Assembly (NCBI GenBank): GCA_016763855.1
Contig: JAESSY010000124.1
Location: 1-55,182, forward strand
Length of the DNA stretch: 55,182 bases
Origin: Pseudomonadales bacterium
GTDB lineage: Bacteria; Pseudomonadota; Gammaproteobacteria; Pseudomonadales; Azotimanducaceae
Direction: 5' to 3'
Numbering within the stretch: position 1 is the first letter of the stretch; every line of letters starts with the position of its first letter. The position numbers and the translations under genes were made by a program. A model generated the notes under the pieces. It had not been told where the DNA came from and ran no database searches. It saw nothing but the letters and a program-made list of their open reading frames with translations. Positions 1 to 8,322 of the stretch are shown here, piece after piece.

Positions 1-162
1 CAATCAGCGGCGCTACACCACAGCCGCTATCCGCCGTTTACGTTTATTCGCCATGCGTCCATAGACTGGATGGATGTGATCCCAAGAAACCCATCAGGAA
101 AAATTCTAAAAACTACATTACGCAAACCCTATTGGGAAGGGCAAGACAGGAACGTTTCCTAA
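1..162 (+). CDS. AMP-dependent acyl-CoA synthetase/ligase, C-terminal end (partial)
   Basis: The frame is open from the left edge and ends in TAA at 160-162, leaving about 53 residues. It contains VIPRNPSGKILK, the A10 motif of acyl-adenylate-forming enzymes; its Lys contacts the acyl-adenylate in the adenylation step. LRKPYWEGQDRNVS follows, a typical tail of fatty or aryl acyl-CoA ligases. The substrate cannot be inferred because the binding domain lies outside the window. Its stop codon interlocks with the TAG stop of the convergent gene at 159-542. Confidence 0.72.
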   Translation, partial: QSAALHHSRYPPFTFIRHASIDWMDVIPRNPSGKILKTTLRKPYWEGQDRNVS

Positions 163-542
163 GATAACTTAACTTTTATGATCGCTCTTTTCTTGATGCG
201 GCCTGTGAGCTTTGCTATAAAATTTAAGGAACGTGTTTGCCATCCATATTTTTGATCGAATGCCTTGTACATTTCAGCAATCTCTTTTTCGTCCGTGACT
301 AATTGTGCACAACCTGATATCCAATCACTACTGACTCGCCCCTTTAGATCGCACTTTGCTATTTTTACCGTGCTATTATTTTTGATGCGTTTTACTTTAC
401 CTGCTTTGGCTTCTGAAAAAACATAATAAGCACCTGCATTTTTAGCTATCCACACGGGTGTTTTGACCTCGGCACCGGTTTTTCGATAGGTTACTAAACT
501 GACATATGGTGTAGTTGCTGGATCAAATGGTAACCCTGGCAT
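159..542 (-). CDS. PPOX-class (pyridoxamine 5'-phosphate oxidase-like, split-barrel) flavoprotein
   Basis: This 127-residue protein matches short PPOX-fold proteins, often annotated F420- or FMN-dependent. PYVSLVTYRKTGAEVKTPVWIAKNAGAYYVFS is the signature first half (strand, Arg-Lys, then the TPVW stretch), followed by KAGKVKRIKNNSTVKIAKCDLKG. Such proteins bind a flavin or deazaflavin and reduce small substrates; which cofactor is used cannot be told here. The start has a good upstream ribosome site (AGGAAG). It is the last gene of a minus-strand operon, 13 nt after the APH kinase gene, and its stop overlaps that of the convergent ligase by 3 nt. Confidence 0.8.
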   Translation of the reverse strand: MPGLPFDPATTPYVSLVTYRKTGAEVKTPVWIAKNAGAYYVFSEAKAGKVKRIKNNSTVKIAKCDLKGRVSSDWISGCAQLVTDEKEIAEMYKAFDQKYGWQTRSLNFIAKLTGRIKKRAIIKVKLS

Positions 543-555
543 ATATTCTTCCTAT

Positions 556-1590
556 TCAAGAAATGAGTTCGAGTGCTCTGTTAAACAAGGAGAGGGTAGT
601 GGCATGTAATTTGTCACCGGTTTCTTTTGGTGCTTTCCCCGCGCAAGCTCTTGCAAAAGTACCCTCTAGAATGATGCCCAATTTATAACAAGCAAGCACA
701 CCATACCAATTGATATTGTTCAGGTCTCGTGAGCTATGTAAACCGTAGTGTTCAATTAACGCTTCAATGTTAGGGAATCCTTTCCAAGGTGTAACGCTTG
801 TGGTCAAGGTTGGGTTGTCTCCTGGCCAGGTCGCTATTAACCATCCGAGATCAAGTAGTGGATCACCAATGGTCGTGAGTTCCCAGTCAACTATTGCGGC
901 GAGCTTTGGGCTGTCGTAGTGAAACATAACATTAGCCAAGTGATAGTCTCCGTGGATAATTCCCGGTTCATAACTTGTTGGACACTTCTCAACTAACCAT
1001 TTTGCAACAGTATCGATGCCATTTATTGCTGAACTGCCGGGCCATTCTGAGAATTCAAGGTATGAGTCGAGCTGCGATCGCCATCGAGATACCTGTCTTT
1101 CCAGAAAACCGTCGGGTTTACCAAATCCTTCCAAGCCAACAGCTAGATAGTCAATTGCGCCCAGAGAGGCAATCCCTTCTACTAGGCTAAAACCCATTTC
1201 TCGTCTGACCTTTGGATCACCTGCATGGTAGTTAGGTAACTCGGTGGTTGCATTGAAGCCTGCTATGGGTTCCATTAAATAAAAGGCAGCGCCTAAGATT
1301 GACTTGTCATTGCATGGGGCTATGAGTTCTGGATGAGGTACGTCAGTTCCCTTAAGAGCAGAAAGCATACGAGCTTCCCTACGCATGGTGTTATTAGAAT
1401 TAGATCTTGGGTGAGGTGGTGGGCGGCGCAGAATAAAAGCGCGATCTCCCTTATCGAAAGACAGCAGGATATTTTGTGTGCCGCCGCTGAGGATTTTGGC
1501 TGCGCTGATCTCTCCAGAGCCCAATCCTTGATCATCCATCCATTTTGTCAATTTTTGGAGATCAATTAATTGGAGTAGATCATCGCTCAT
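556..1590 (-). CDS. APH-family phosphotransferase (acyl-CoA-dehydrogenase-associated type)
   Basis: This is a 344-residue kinase-fold protein of the APH/choline-kinase superfamily. It has the catalytic Brenner motif HGDYHLANVMF and the metal-binding stretch AAIVDWELTTIGDPLLDLGW. The N-terminal SGGTQNILLSF and FILRRPP match the family usually found with acyl-CoA dehydrogenases (ACAD10/11-like), thought to phosphorylate hydroxyacyl-CoA or related acyl substrates. The start overlaps the stop of the globin-like gene as ATGA, so translation is probably coupled. A second member sits at 24024 and a more distant EcKL member at 45729. The substrate is not known. Confidence 0.85.
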   Translation of the reverse strand: MSDDLLQLIDLQKLTKWMDDQGLGSGEISAAKILSGGTQNILLSFDKGDRAFILRRPPPHPRSNSNNTMRREARMLSALKGTDVPHPELIAPCNDKSILGAAFYLMEPIAGFNATTELPNYHAGDPKVRREMGFSLVEGIASLGAIDYLAVGLEGFGKPDGFLERQVSRWRSQLDSYLEFSEWPGSSAINGIDTVAKWLVEKCPTSYEPGIIHGDYHLANVMFHYDSPKLAAIVDWELTTIGDPLLDLGWLIATWPGDNPTLTTSVTPWKGFPNIEALIEHYGLHSSRDLNNINWYGVLACYKLGIILEGTFARACAGKAPKETGDKLHATTLSLFNRALELIS

Positions 1591-1988
1591 GCAATTATTT
1601 TATGACGGCTCGTTAGTTCATGACTGAGGGCTTCAATACGTTTAACCCAGGCATTTTCGAACTCTTCTGTCCACTCACTTGCGATTGAATGTTTCACAAC
1701 AGTGTGAACTGCCCGTAAAAGGTTTGCGTACATATGGCCTTCAACACTGAAGCTATTTTGATGATAATTCACTTCAAAATTGAGGTAATCAGACTCTTCT
1801 TGATAGTCATCAACCATAATAAGGCGTAAAACTTCCTGGATCATTTTGCCTTTAACACCCGGGTCTACATGTTCCATCAGTTTTTCTGAGCCTGGGCAGT
1901 CTTTGAAATACTGCTCATAAATTGCATCGGTAACGTCGCCGGCTTTATCTGCGGCGAGTTCAAATGAAGTTAATATTGGATCTGTCAT
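1587..1988 (-). CDS. Globin-like haem protein
   Basis: This 133-residue, all-helical protein resembles single-domain bacterial globins. The second half, NYHQNSFSVEGHMYANLLRA followed by WTEEFENAWVKRIEALSHEL, has the spacing of the globin F helix (proximal His, probably His76), G helix (V-x-HxY) and H helix (W-T-x-E...AW). It may bind haem for O2 or NO chemistry or sensing; haem binding is inferred from the His only. It overlaps both neighbours by 4 nt (ATGA), so it is tightly coupled to the MFS transporter upstream and the APH kinase downstream. The N-terminal half is divergent and the distal residue is unclear. Confidence 0.6.
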   Translation of the reverse strand: MTDPILTSFELAADKAGDVTDAIYEQYFKDCPGSEKLMEHVDPGVKGKMIQEVLRLIMVDDYQEESDYLNFEVNYHQNSFSVEGHMYANLLRAVHTVVKHSIASEWTEEFENAWVKRIEALSHELTSRHKIIA

Positions 1989-3307
1989 GTTGTGGTACTC
2001 CCATTCGCGGTAATTAAATCTTCCTTAATATACTTAGCAGCGCTTAGATAATTGAAAAAGGAAATAATATAAACAAATGCACATAGAAATAGTGCGTAAC
2101 GCAGGGATTCAACATCGGTCATTTGTAATTGTGATTGCATCAAATCACTGAGTATGCCGACCATGGTTGGGCCAAAGACCAAACCAATAATATTAATAAT
2201 AAACAACAATAAGGCAGAGGCAGCCGCTCGCATAGCGAGTGGCGCGAGGGATTGTGTCATACCGAAGGTAGGCCCGGTGTATAAGTTAATCGTAAAGGCA
2301 GGTATGACATACATTGCCAGAGCGAACCAAAGATTATCTAGTAGATAGACAGCAATGCTAAAGGGTACCGCTACAATAAAACCGATTGCAGGAACCCACA
2401 TATACCATCGCACATCTTTCTCACCCAGACGATCACATATAATGCCGCTAAGGAATGTGCCGAGGCCGCCCGCAAAACCTATAATTAAACCCAGTGCAGT
2501 GCCTACCTGAGTGGTGGTCATGTCATGGGTTCTAATTAAGAAAGCAGGTAACCACGCAATTGCACCGTAACCCACGAAAGCCTGTGTGGCTGCGCCGAGT
2601 GAAATATATCTAAATGAGCGGTACCCCCACATGGTTTTCACGACTTCGGAAAAAGGAATATGCTTTTTTGTGGCTACTTTGCCATCAGAATGCCCTCGTG
2701 GTGGTTCCTTGACGGTGAGCTTCAGCACCAGGGCCAGTGCGATACCCGGTATGCCAACAATCAAAAAGGCATTTCTCCATCCATATAAGTCATTGATAAC
2801 ACCTCCCGCAAAATTTCCGAATAAAATACCGATAGGAATGCCAAGGGCGTAAATACCTAAAGCCGATGCCCTTTTATCACTCGGAAAAAAGTCTGCCAAC
2901 AAGGAGTGCGAGGGGGGGCTGCCACCAGCCTCGCCAATAGCGACGCCTATTCTGGCAAATAAAAGATGCCAGAAATTTTGTGCGAATCCAGATAGAGCGG
3001 TCATTGCACTCCATACGACGAGACAAATTGAGATTATGTTGACTCTCGAATACTTGTCCGCAAGCCGTGCAATAGGAATACCTAGTGTTGCGTAGAAGAT
3101 ACCGAAGGCAACACCGCTTAACGCGCCAATTTGTGTGTCGGATAAGCCTAAATCAGTTTTTATGGCTTGGGCCAGAATGGCTAGAATTTGTCGGTCAATA
3201 AAGTTGAAAGTGTAGACAACCACAAGCATGGCGAGCACATAATTGGTGTAGCTTTTTGTGAACAAAGGTTTGATTTCTGGAGTGGGTGATTGACTAGTTT
3301 CCGACAC
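1985..3307 (-). CDS. Major facilitator superfamily transporter (Spinster-like)
   Basis: This 440-residue inner-membrane protein has about 12 hydrophobic helices. It shows the MFS motif A after helix 2 (IPIARLADKYSR) and the stretch ARIGVAIGEAGGSPPSHSLL typical of the Spinster-like bacterial branch, which is often linked to lipid, steroid or aromatic metabolism. It starts with GTG at 3307, with AAGGA about 6 nt upstream. First gene of a four-gene operon with the globin-like, APH and PPOX genes. The cargo is unknown; the neighbours suggest an organic acid or lipid-like compound. Confidence 0.85.
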   Translation of the reverse strand: MSETSQSPTPEIKPLFTKSYTNYVLAMLVVVYTFNFIDRQILAILAQAIKTDLGLSDTQIGALSGVAFGIFYATLGIPIARLADKYSRVNIISICLVVWSAMTALSGFAQNFWHLLFARIGVAIGEAGGSPPSHSLLADFFPSDKRASALGIYALGIPIGILFGNFAGGVINDLYGWRNAFLIVGIPGIALALVLKLTVKEPPRGHSDGKVATKKHIPFSEVVKTMWGYRSFRYISLGAATQAFVGYGAIAWLPAFLIRTHDMTTTQVGTALGLIIGFAGGLGTFLSGIICDRLGEKDVRWYMWVPAIGFIVAVPFSIAVYLLDNLWFALAMYVIPAFTINLYTGPTFGMTQSLAPLAMRAAASALLLFIINIIGLVFGPTMVGILSDLMQSQLQMTDVESLRYALFLCAFVYIISFFNYLSAAKYIKEDLITANGSTTT

Positions 3308-3614
3308 TGGTAATCCTTATCTGCTTCCTAAGTCTGAGCATATCAAAGGTAGACGCTTTGTAACACTGACAGAATCTATTAAAGAAGACGTTATCATTGT
3401 TGGTTATTCTCACAGCTAATTTGGGTATAACGAATCTGAGCATTGTAGTAGCTCATGACCTGCACACGGAGAGTCGGTTTCTTGCAATCGGTTATGTTGG
3501 GGATTGAACTGTGAAATTTATAAAAAGAAGGGCTTAGAGCAGTTATTTAAAAATATGTTTAAATTTAACTGCTAAGTTGTTGTTTTAAATAAAAATCCAC
3601 TATAGAATCCCCCA
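3308..3614. other. Divergent intergenic region, MFS operon / HDOD kinase
   Basis: This 307-nt gap separates the divergent genes at 3307 (minus) and 3615 (plus). The only element I can support is a promoter-like pair ending just before 3615, listed separately. I see no ORF, terminator or clear operator in the rest. Confidence 0.6.
3577..3608 (+). promoter_or_regulatory. Predicted sigma-70 promoter, possibly giving a leaderless mRNA
   Basis: TTGTTG (3577-3582), an 18-nt spacer and TATAGA (3601-3606) precede the ATG at 3615. The -10 box ends only 8 nt before the start codon and no Shine-Dalgarno sequence lies between them (ATCCCCCA), so transcription from this promoter would begin at or next to the ATG. 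Confidence 0.45.
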
Positions 3615-5573
3615 ATGCCTGATCACGCTTTGAGCAAGATCCATCATTTAGCGGGTTTCCAATTTCCCGCGGTGCGCAAAACCCTCCAACATTTTCTCAA
3701 GATAAGCCAGCAAGATCAGCAAGACCTAAGTGAATTAGTAGCTGTGGTGGAGTTAGACCCGTCCTTGTTGGCTGTTTTTTTGTCTACAAATCCTCAAAAA
3801 GAGAAACTGGGTGACTGGCATCAGGATATTGATCTAAGTCGTTACAAGCAGACAGCGTTGACACTGTGCAATCACTTCAATTTTGAAGGTTTTTCGGACG
3901 AACAATTTTATTTAACGCTTTGGCAACGATCCCTTATGCAGGGGGCAGTTTGTGCCGCCTTGGCTGAAAAATTAGGCGTGGATGCGACTGAACATCGACT
4001 GCTAGGACTCTGTGCTGGGCTCGGTCATCATTTGCTTGCTAAAACATTTGGTAAAAAATATATACAACTAACAGCTAGTATTTCCTCTCGTGACAAACTG
4101 CTCCAAATGGAATTTGAACACTTTGGAATCAATGGTAATAATGTTTCTGCGAGGATATTAAGCCAATGGGGTTATGGCACTTCATTGACGGATGCTTTGT
4201 GTTATCAATATTCAAGCCCAGGGGCTTTGATCGAAGCTTCTCAAAGGGTGCAGATCGTGGGGTTTTCAAACTGCTTGCTTGACTTGTCTGGCGCGCTCCC
4301 AAATGAAGAAGTCATTAAAGCGGGGAAGGAAATTTTTAATGTCGAGAGTCAAGATTTGTTCGATATCTTGTCTCAGGCTGAATTCAATGTGAATCGCTCA
4401 CTCGTCCAATTAGATGAGCTGGAAGCGGAGAACTTTCAAAAGGAACTCGCTCAGGCCAATATTGCTGAAAGCATTAGCAATAGTCTTTCAAGCAATAGTC
4501 TTTCACTTAGCCATTTAGCTGGACTGGTTTTTGGTATCAAAAACAGCATCCATTTTCAGCTTGTTGGTAATCAGCTTATTGCAAGCCCTCATGAAGGCGA
4601 TGTGTTGAGCCTTCCACATGATAGTCAACGTAGCCAAATAGCGAAATGTTATCAAACGGGGAAAACGATTACTGCCGAGAGAGAAGCATTGTCCTCAATC
4701 GTAGAAAAGCAGTTACTGCAGCGATTGGGGACAGATGCCTGTTGTCTTCTGTTCTTAGGCGCGCAAGGTGGTGTTCTAGCTTGCGGCCTCGGAAAAAATC
4801 AGTCAATTAATGAAGGATTGTTGGGCAATTTTCAAAGTGCTGCTGCTCAACACTTGAGTCAGGAGAAGCCGCACATTGAACTTGAGTATGTACATGCACG
4901 GGTTAGTGAAGTTACCCATGAAGTCAATAACCCACTTGCGATTGTTCAAAATTATTTGCACACCTTATCCCTGAAAATTGATGAAGATTCCCCTGTTCAA
5001 GCGGATATAAAAACAATCAGTAGAGAAATGTTAAGAGTGGCAGGTATCGTAAAAAAATATGGCCAGATTGGCCGACAAGAAGATTTGCTAAGAGAAGAAG
5101 TGAACATCAATGAATTGTTAGACGAGTTGATCAAGATTTTCAGAGGAGGTCACGACTCTATCAAATTTAAAGCTCAACTGGATTCAGCAATGCCACAGGT
5201 TGTGATCACCCCAGATAGCTTTAAGCAGGTAGTTGTTAATCTTGTGAAAAATGCAGTAGAAGCTATTGGCACGCAGCCTGACGGACAAATTGAGATAAGC
5301 AGTCATGGCTCCATCAATTTTGGTGGAGATCAATTTATAGAAATTCTCATTAGTGATAATGGACCGGGTATACCGCTCGAGATTCGTGACAAATTATTCC
5401 AAGCCAACAATAGTAGCAAAGGGATTGGCCACTCTGGTTTGGGATTGAGCATCGTCAAACAACTCTTAAGTGATATGAGTGGTTTGATCAGCTGTAGAAG
5501 CCAGATTAAAGGCGAAGGAAGCCCTGGTACAACATTTCAAATATTAATACCGTTAGTCAACGCCGTTAGTTAA
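3615..5573 (+). CDS. HDOD-domain sensor histidine kinase
   Basis: This 652-residue protein appears cytoplasmic, with no clear membrane segment. An N-terminal HDOD domain (about 1-260) is followed by a linker with GAF-like character (about 290-420), then a kinase core. The H-box is VTHEVNNPLAIV with phospho-acceptor His435. The ATPase has the N box (VVNLVKNAVEAIG), G1 (ISDNGPGIP) and G2 (GHSGLGLSIVKQL). A perfect 15-bp tandem duplication at 4476-4505 adds an SNSLS repeat to the linker. The response regulator gene follows after 32 nt and is the likely partner. The input signal is unknown. Confidence 0.88.
   Translation: MPDHALSKIHHLAGFQFPAVRKTLQHFLKISQQDQQDLSELVAVVELDPSLLAVFLSTNPQKEKLGDWHQDIDLSRYKQTALTLCNHFNFEGFSDEQFYLTLWQRSLMQGAVCAALAEKLGVDATEHRLLGLCAGLGHHLLAKTFGKKYIQLTASISSRDKLLQMEFEHFGINGNNVSARILSQWGYGTSLTDALCYQYSSPGALIEASQRVQIVGFSNCLLDLSGALPNEEVIKAGKEIFNVESQDLFDILSQAEFNVNRSLVQLDELEAENFQKELAQANIAESISNSLSSNSLSLSHLAGLVFGIKNSIHFQLVGNQLIASPHEGDVLSLPHDSQRSQIAKCYQTGKTITAEREALSSIVEKQLLQRLGTDACCLLFLGAQGGVLACGLGKNQSINEGLLGNFQSAAAQHLSQEKPHIELEYVHARVSEVTHEVNNPLAIVQNYLHTLSLKIDEDSPVQADIKTISREMLRVAGIVKKYGQIGRQEDLLREEVNINELLDELIKIFRGGHDSIKFKAQLDSAMPQVVITPDSFKQVVVNLVKNAVEAIGTQPDGQIEISSHGSINFGGDQFIEILISDNGPGIPLEIRDKLFQANNSSKGIGHSGLGLSIVKQLLSDMSGLISCRSQIKGEGSPGTTFQILIPLVNAVS
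4476..4505 (+). repeat. Perfect 15-bp tandem duplication inside the HDOD kinase gene
   Basis: AGCAATAGTCTTTCA occurs twice head to tail. The duplication is in frame and repeats five residues in the interdomain linker, so the gene stays intact. Confidence 0.9.
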
Positions 5574-5605
5574 TTGATGCACAATAATAAAAGAAGGGGA
5601 ATACC

Positions 5606-7759
5606 ATGAGCGCAGTCAGAACTGAAATAGGAATGGGTAGAAGCATTCTAATTGTTGATGACGAACCTATCCAGCGTGAAAGCCTGATGCAAATGATATT
5701 GCTTTATGGCTATCAAGTAGAAACAGCAGAAAGTGGCGAAGAAGCGATTTCCATGTTGCAGAATTATACTTTTGACCTTCTTCTTCTTGATTTGAACATG
5801 CCGGGAATGTCGGGTTTCGATGTTATCGACTACATTGTTGAACATAATGTCCCAAGCAAAGTCATTGTGGTGAGTGGAGATGCCAGTTTTGATTCCGCAA
5901 GGGAAGCACTGAAAAAAGGTGCTCATGATTTCGTTAAGAAACCTTATGCGCCCGATGAATTGCTCAATACCATTAAGAATGCCGCATCAAAGAAAGAATT
6001 AGAAGATTCACACGAAGTGATGAGTACAAAGCTATCAGAGTCAGAATACCTGCATAGGTTTATTGTTGATCACAGCCCAGACATAGTATTTATGTTGGAT
6101 ACCGATGGCCGTTTTACTTTTCTTAATGATACGGTTTACAAGAGCCTGGGTTTTTCCAAGAATGATCTCTTGGGTCAACACTATAGTAAAATGGTTTCAG
6201 GGCAATCTAAGGAGCAGGCTCAATTTGTATTTACGGAACGACGGGCTGGGGAGCGAAAGTCCAGAAATATTGAGTTGAAACTCAAATGTCAGGGAGAGTC
6301 TGAGTATCGATATTCCGATACAACATCAATGTCTATAATGCTTAATCAATCTGACCACAACGTCAATGGTCAGTTTCAGGGTACTTATGGCGTAGCGCGA
6401 GATATAACAGAAAAGAAACAGGCGCAGGAAGTGATCAATTTTCAGGCTTATCATGACTTACTGACGAACTTACCCAATCGTGCGCTAATGGAAGATAGAC
6501 TGCAGATAGCGATTACTCAATCAAAGCGAAATAATCAAAAATTGGCGGTTATGTTTCTTGACCTAGATCGATTTAAATGGGTCAACGATACAATGGGTCA
6601 CACTATGGGAGATCGCCTCCTTCAAGCTGTTAGTCAGCGCCTTGAGAGTTGTCTTCGAAGCGGTGACACCTTGGCCAGATTTGGTGGTGATGAATTTACG
6701 CTGGTTTTACCTCAGGTTAAGCAACGTGAAGATGCATCTATTATTGCTGAAAAGGTTCTAAACGAATTTAAGACACCATTCATGATTGACGAACATGAGC
6801 TATTTGTCAGTGCCAGTATCGGTATAGCGGTCTATCCAGAGGCGGGCACCTGTATGGAATCATTGATTAAAAGCGCTGATCTTGCGATGTATTGTGTCAA
6901 GGAACGTGGCAAGAATGGTTTCGAGTTTTATAATGAAGAAATGAGCGGTATATCCAATTCGAAACTTATGATGGAGCGCGACCTTCGAAAGGCTTTGATG
7001 AACGACGAACTGCGAGTTTGTTATCAGCCACAAGTGAATGCTGAAACCGAAGAAGTCGTTGGCTTTGAAGCCTTAGTAAGATGGGAGCATGCCGAAAATG
7101 GATTGGTGTTTCCTGATGAATTCATTCCGATAGCTGAAGAAACAGGTCTCATTCTGGAAGTCGGTAACTTTGTGATGGAAACTGCCTGTAAAGATCTGGC
7201 TGAATGGCGCGCCTCAGGTATTGATAACATCCGAGTGTCCATTAATTTTTCAGCACCACAGGTAGATCAAGATGATTTTATTGATCGGATTGTTCAGACC
7301 TTGCAAAAATACAATCTTCCCGGTAGTGCTCTTGAAGTTGAAATAACGGAGAACATCATCATGAATGATATGGCTCATGTTATTCAAAAACTTCGTAAGC
7401 TAACAACATTGGGTATTAAGATTGCAGTAGACGATTTCGGTACGGGGTATTCTTCTTTAAGTTATCTACAGCATTTTCCCGTCAATACGCTGAAAATAGA
7501 TAAATCCTTTGTCAATTCAATCCACGTAAATAAAGGCGGTACCAGCATCGTGAATGCGATTGTCGCTATGGCCCAGGGCCTGAATCTAAATTTAATCGCG
7601 GAAGGCGTCGAGACGGATCCCCAGCTTGAGTATCTTAAAAGTCTGGGCTGTGCAGAGATACAGGGTTGGCTATTTGGTAAAGCTGAAAGTGCGGAAACCA
7701 CACTTGAGATGCTAGAGAAGATTCGCAATGGCTCTGCTTTGCGAGAGTTGGCGGCCTAA
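5606..7759 (+). CDS. Response regulator with PAS, GGDEF and EAL domains (c-di-GMP turnover)
   Basis: This 717-residue protein starts with a receiver domain (about 12-125; DD at 18-19, phospho-acceptor Asp62 in LLLLDLNMPG, Lys in VKKPYAP). A PAS domain (about 147-270) follows, then GGDEF (RFGGDEFTLVL, signature 360-364) with an intact RxxD inhibitory site (RSGD) five residues upstream. The EAL domain begins near 470 (EAL 488-490) and keeps EITEN, DDFGTGYSSL, LKIDKSF and AEGVE. Both the cyclase and the phosphodiesterase look catalytically competent, so net direction is not predictable. AAGGGG precedes the start. It is probably phosphorylated by the HDOD kinase encoded just upstream. Confidence 0.92.
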   Translation: MSAVRTEIGMGRSILIVDDEPIQRESLMQMILLYGYQVETAESGEEAISMLQNYTFDLLLLDLNMPGMSGFDVIDYIVEHNVPSKVIVVSGDASFDSAREALKKGAHDFVKKPYAPDELLNTIKNAASKKELEDSHEVMSTKLSESEYLHRFIVDHSPDIVFMLDTDGRFTFLNDTVYKSLGFSKNDLLGQHYSKMVSGQSKEQAQFVFTERRAGERKSRNIELKLKCQGESEYRYSDTTSMSIMLNQSDHNVNGQFQGTYGVARDITEKKQAQEVINFQAYHDLLTNLPNRALMEDRLQIAITQSKRNNQKLAVMFLDLDRFKWVNDTMGHTMGDRLLQAVSQRLESCLRSGDTLARFGGDEFTLVLPQVKQREDASIIAEKVLNEFKTPFMIDEHELFVSASIGIAVYPEAGTCMESLIKSADLAMYCVKERGKNGFEFYNEEMSGISNSKLMMERDLRKALMNDELRVCYQPQVNAETEEVVGFEALVRWEHAENGLVFPDEFIPIAEETGLILEVGNFVMETACKDLAEWRASGIDNIRVSINFSAPQVDQDDFIDRIVQTLQKYNLPGSALEVEITENIIMNDMAHVIQKLRKLTTLGIKIAVDDFGTGYSSLSYLQHFPVNTLKIDKSFVNSIHVNKGGTSIVNAIVAMAQGLNLNLIAEGVETDPQLEYLKSLGCAEIQGWLFGKAESAETTLEMLEKIRNGSALRELAA

Positions 7760-7813
7760 TCAGCTGCTGTCTTCGCGTTTTATACTTCTTTGCCGGCGCT
7801 CAGGAATATGCCG

Positions 7814-8146
7814 CTAGAATACCCAAGATAGCAAGGTGTCAGCAATTGTGATGAAAAATGCTGCTACAAAGGTTGTGCCCATGTTTTCAATTTCGAAATC
7901 TTCTAAGAGTTGATCTGTTAGCCAGAGAAGGAATGCGTTGATTACGAACAGGAATAACCCGGCCGTGATAAAAATGAAGGGGATCGCAAGTAGCTTAAGG
8001 AGAGATCCTAGTACTAGATTAATCAAACCATAGACAATGGCAACAACCAAAGCGGTACCAAAGCCTTCCACATGCACGCCGGGCATGGACTTGGCGATGA
8101 TAAAAATCGTAACCGCGAGTAAGAGTAAATGTAGTATGAGATCCAT
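7814..8146 (-). CDS. Phage-holin-IV-like small membrane protein
   Basis: This 110-residue protein has four hydrophobic helices and matches the small four-TM family labelled phage holin family / mycobacterial 4TMS holin superfamily IV. Such proteins are common in chromosomes with no phage, and their function there is not established. I take the ATG at 8146 (MDLILHLLLL) because AAGGAAG lies 5-8 nt upstream; the frame extends further to 8263, but that part has neither a ribosome site nor family resemblance. It stands alone, convergent with the GGDEF-EAL gene. Confidence 0.75.
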   Translation of the reverse strand: MDLILHLLLLAVTIFIIAKSMPGVHVEGFGTALVVAIVYGLINLVLGSLLKLLAIPFIFITAGLFLFVINAFLLWLTDQLLEDFEIENMGTTFVAAFFITIADTLLSWVF

Positions 8147-8322
8147 TGTGCTTCCTTCTTGGGACATTAACTTGTATAAGACAATAATTTGAATTACACG
8201 ATTCATGCCAAATTTATAACTAACTGATTTTGTTAATATAAAATTGGAAATGGAACTTTGCAATTGTTGTTTGTACTGATTATATGGTTAATATAACCAA
8301 ACGAAAATCACTTCTCAGTGCT

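Noticed and set aside
7814-8146. Prophage lysis gene (holin)
   Set aside because: No other phage gene is nearby; this four-helix family is common in chromosomes without prophages.
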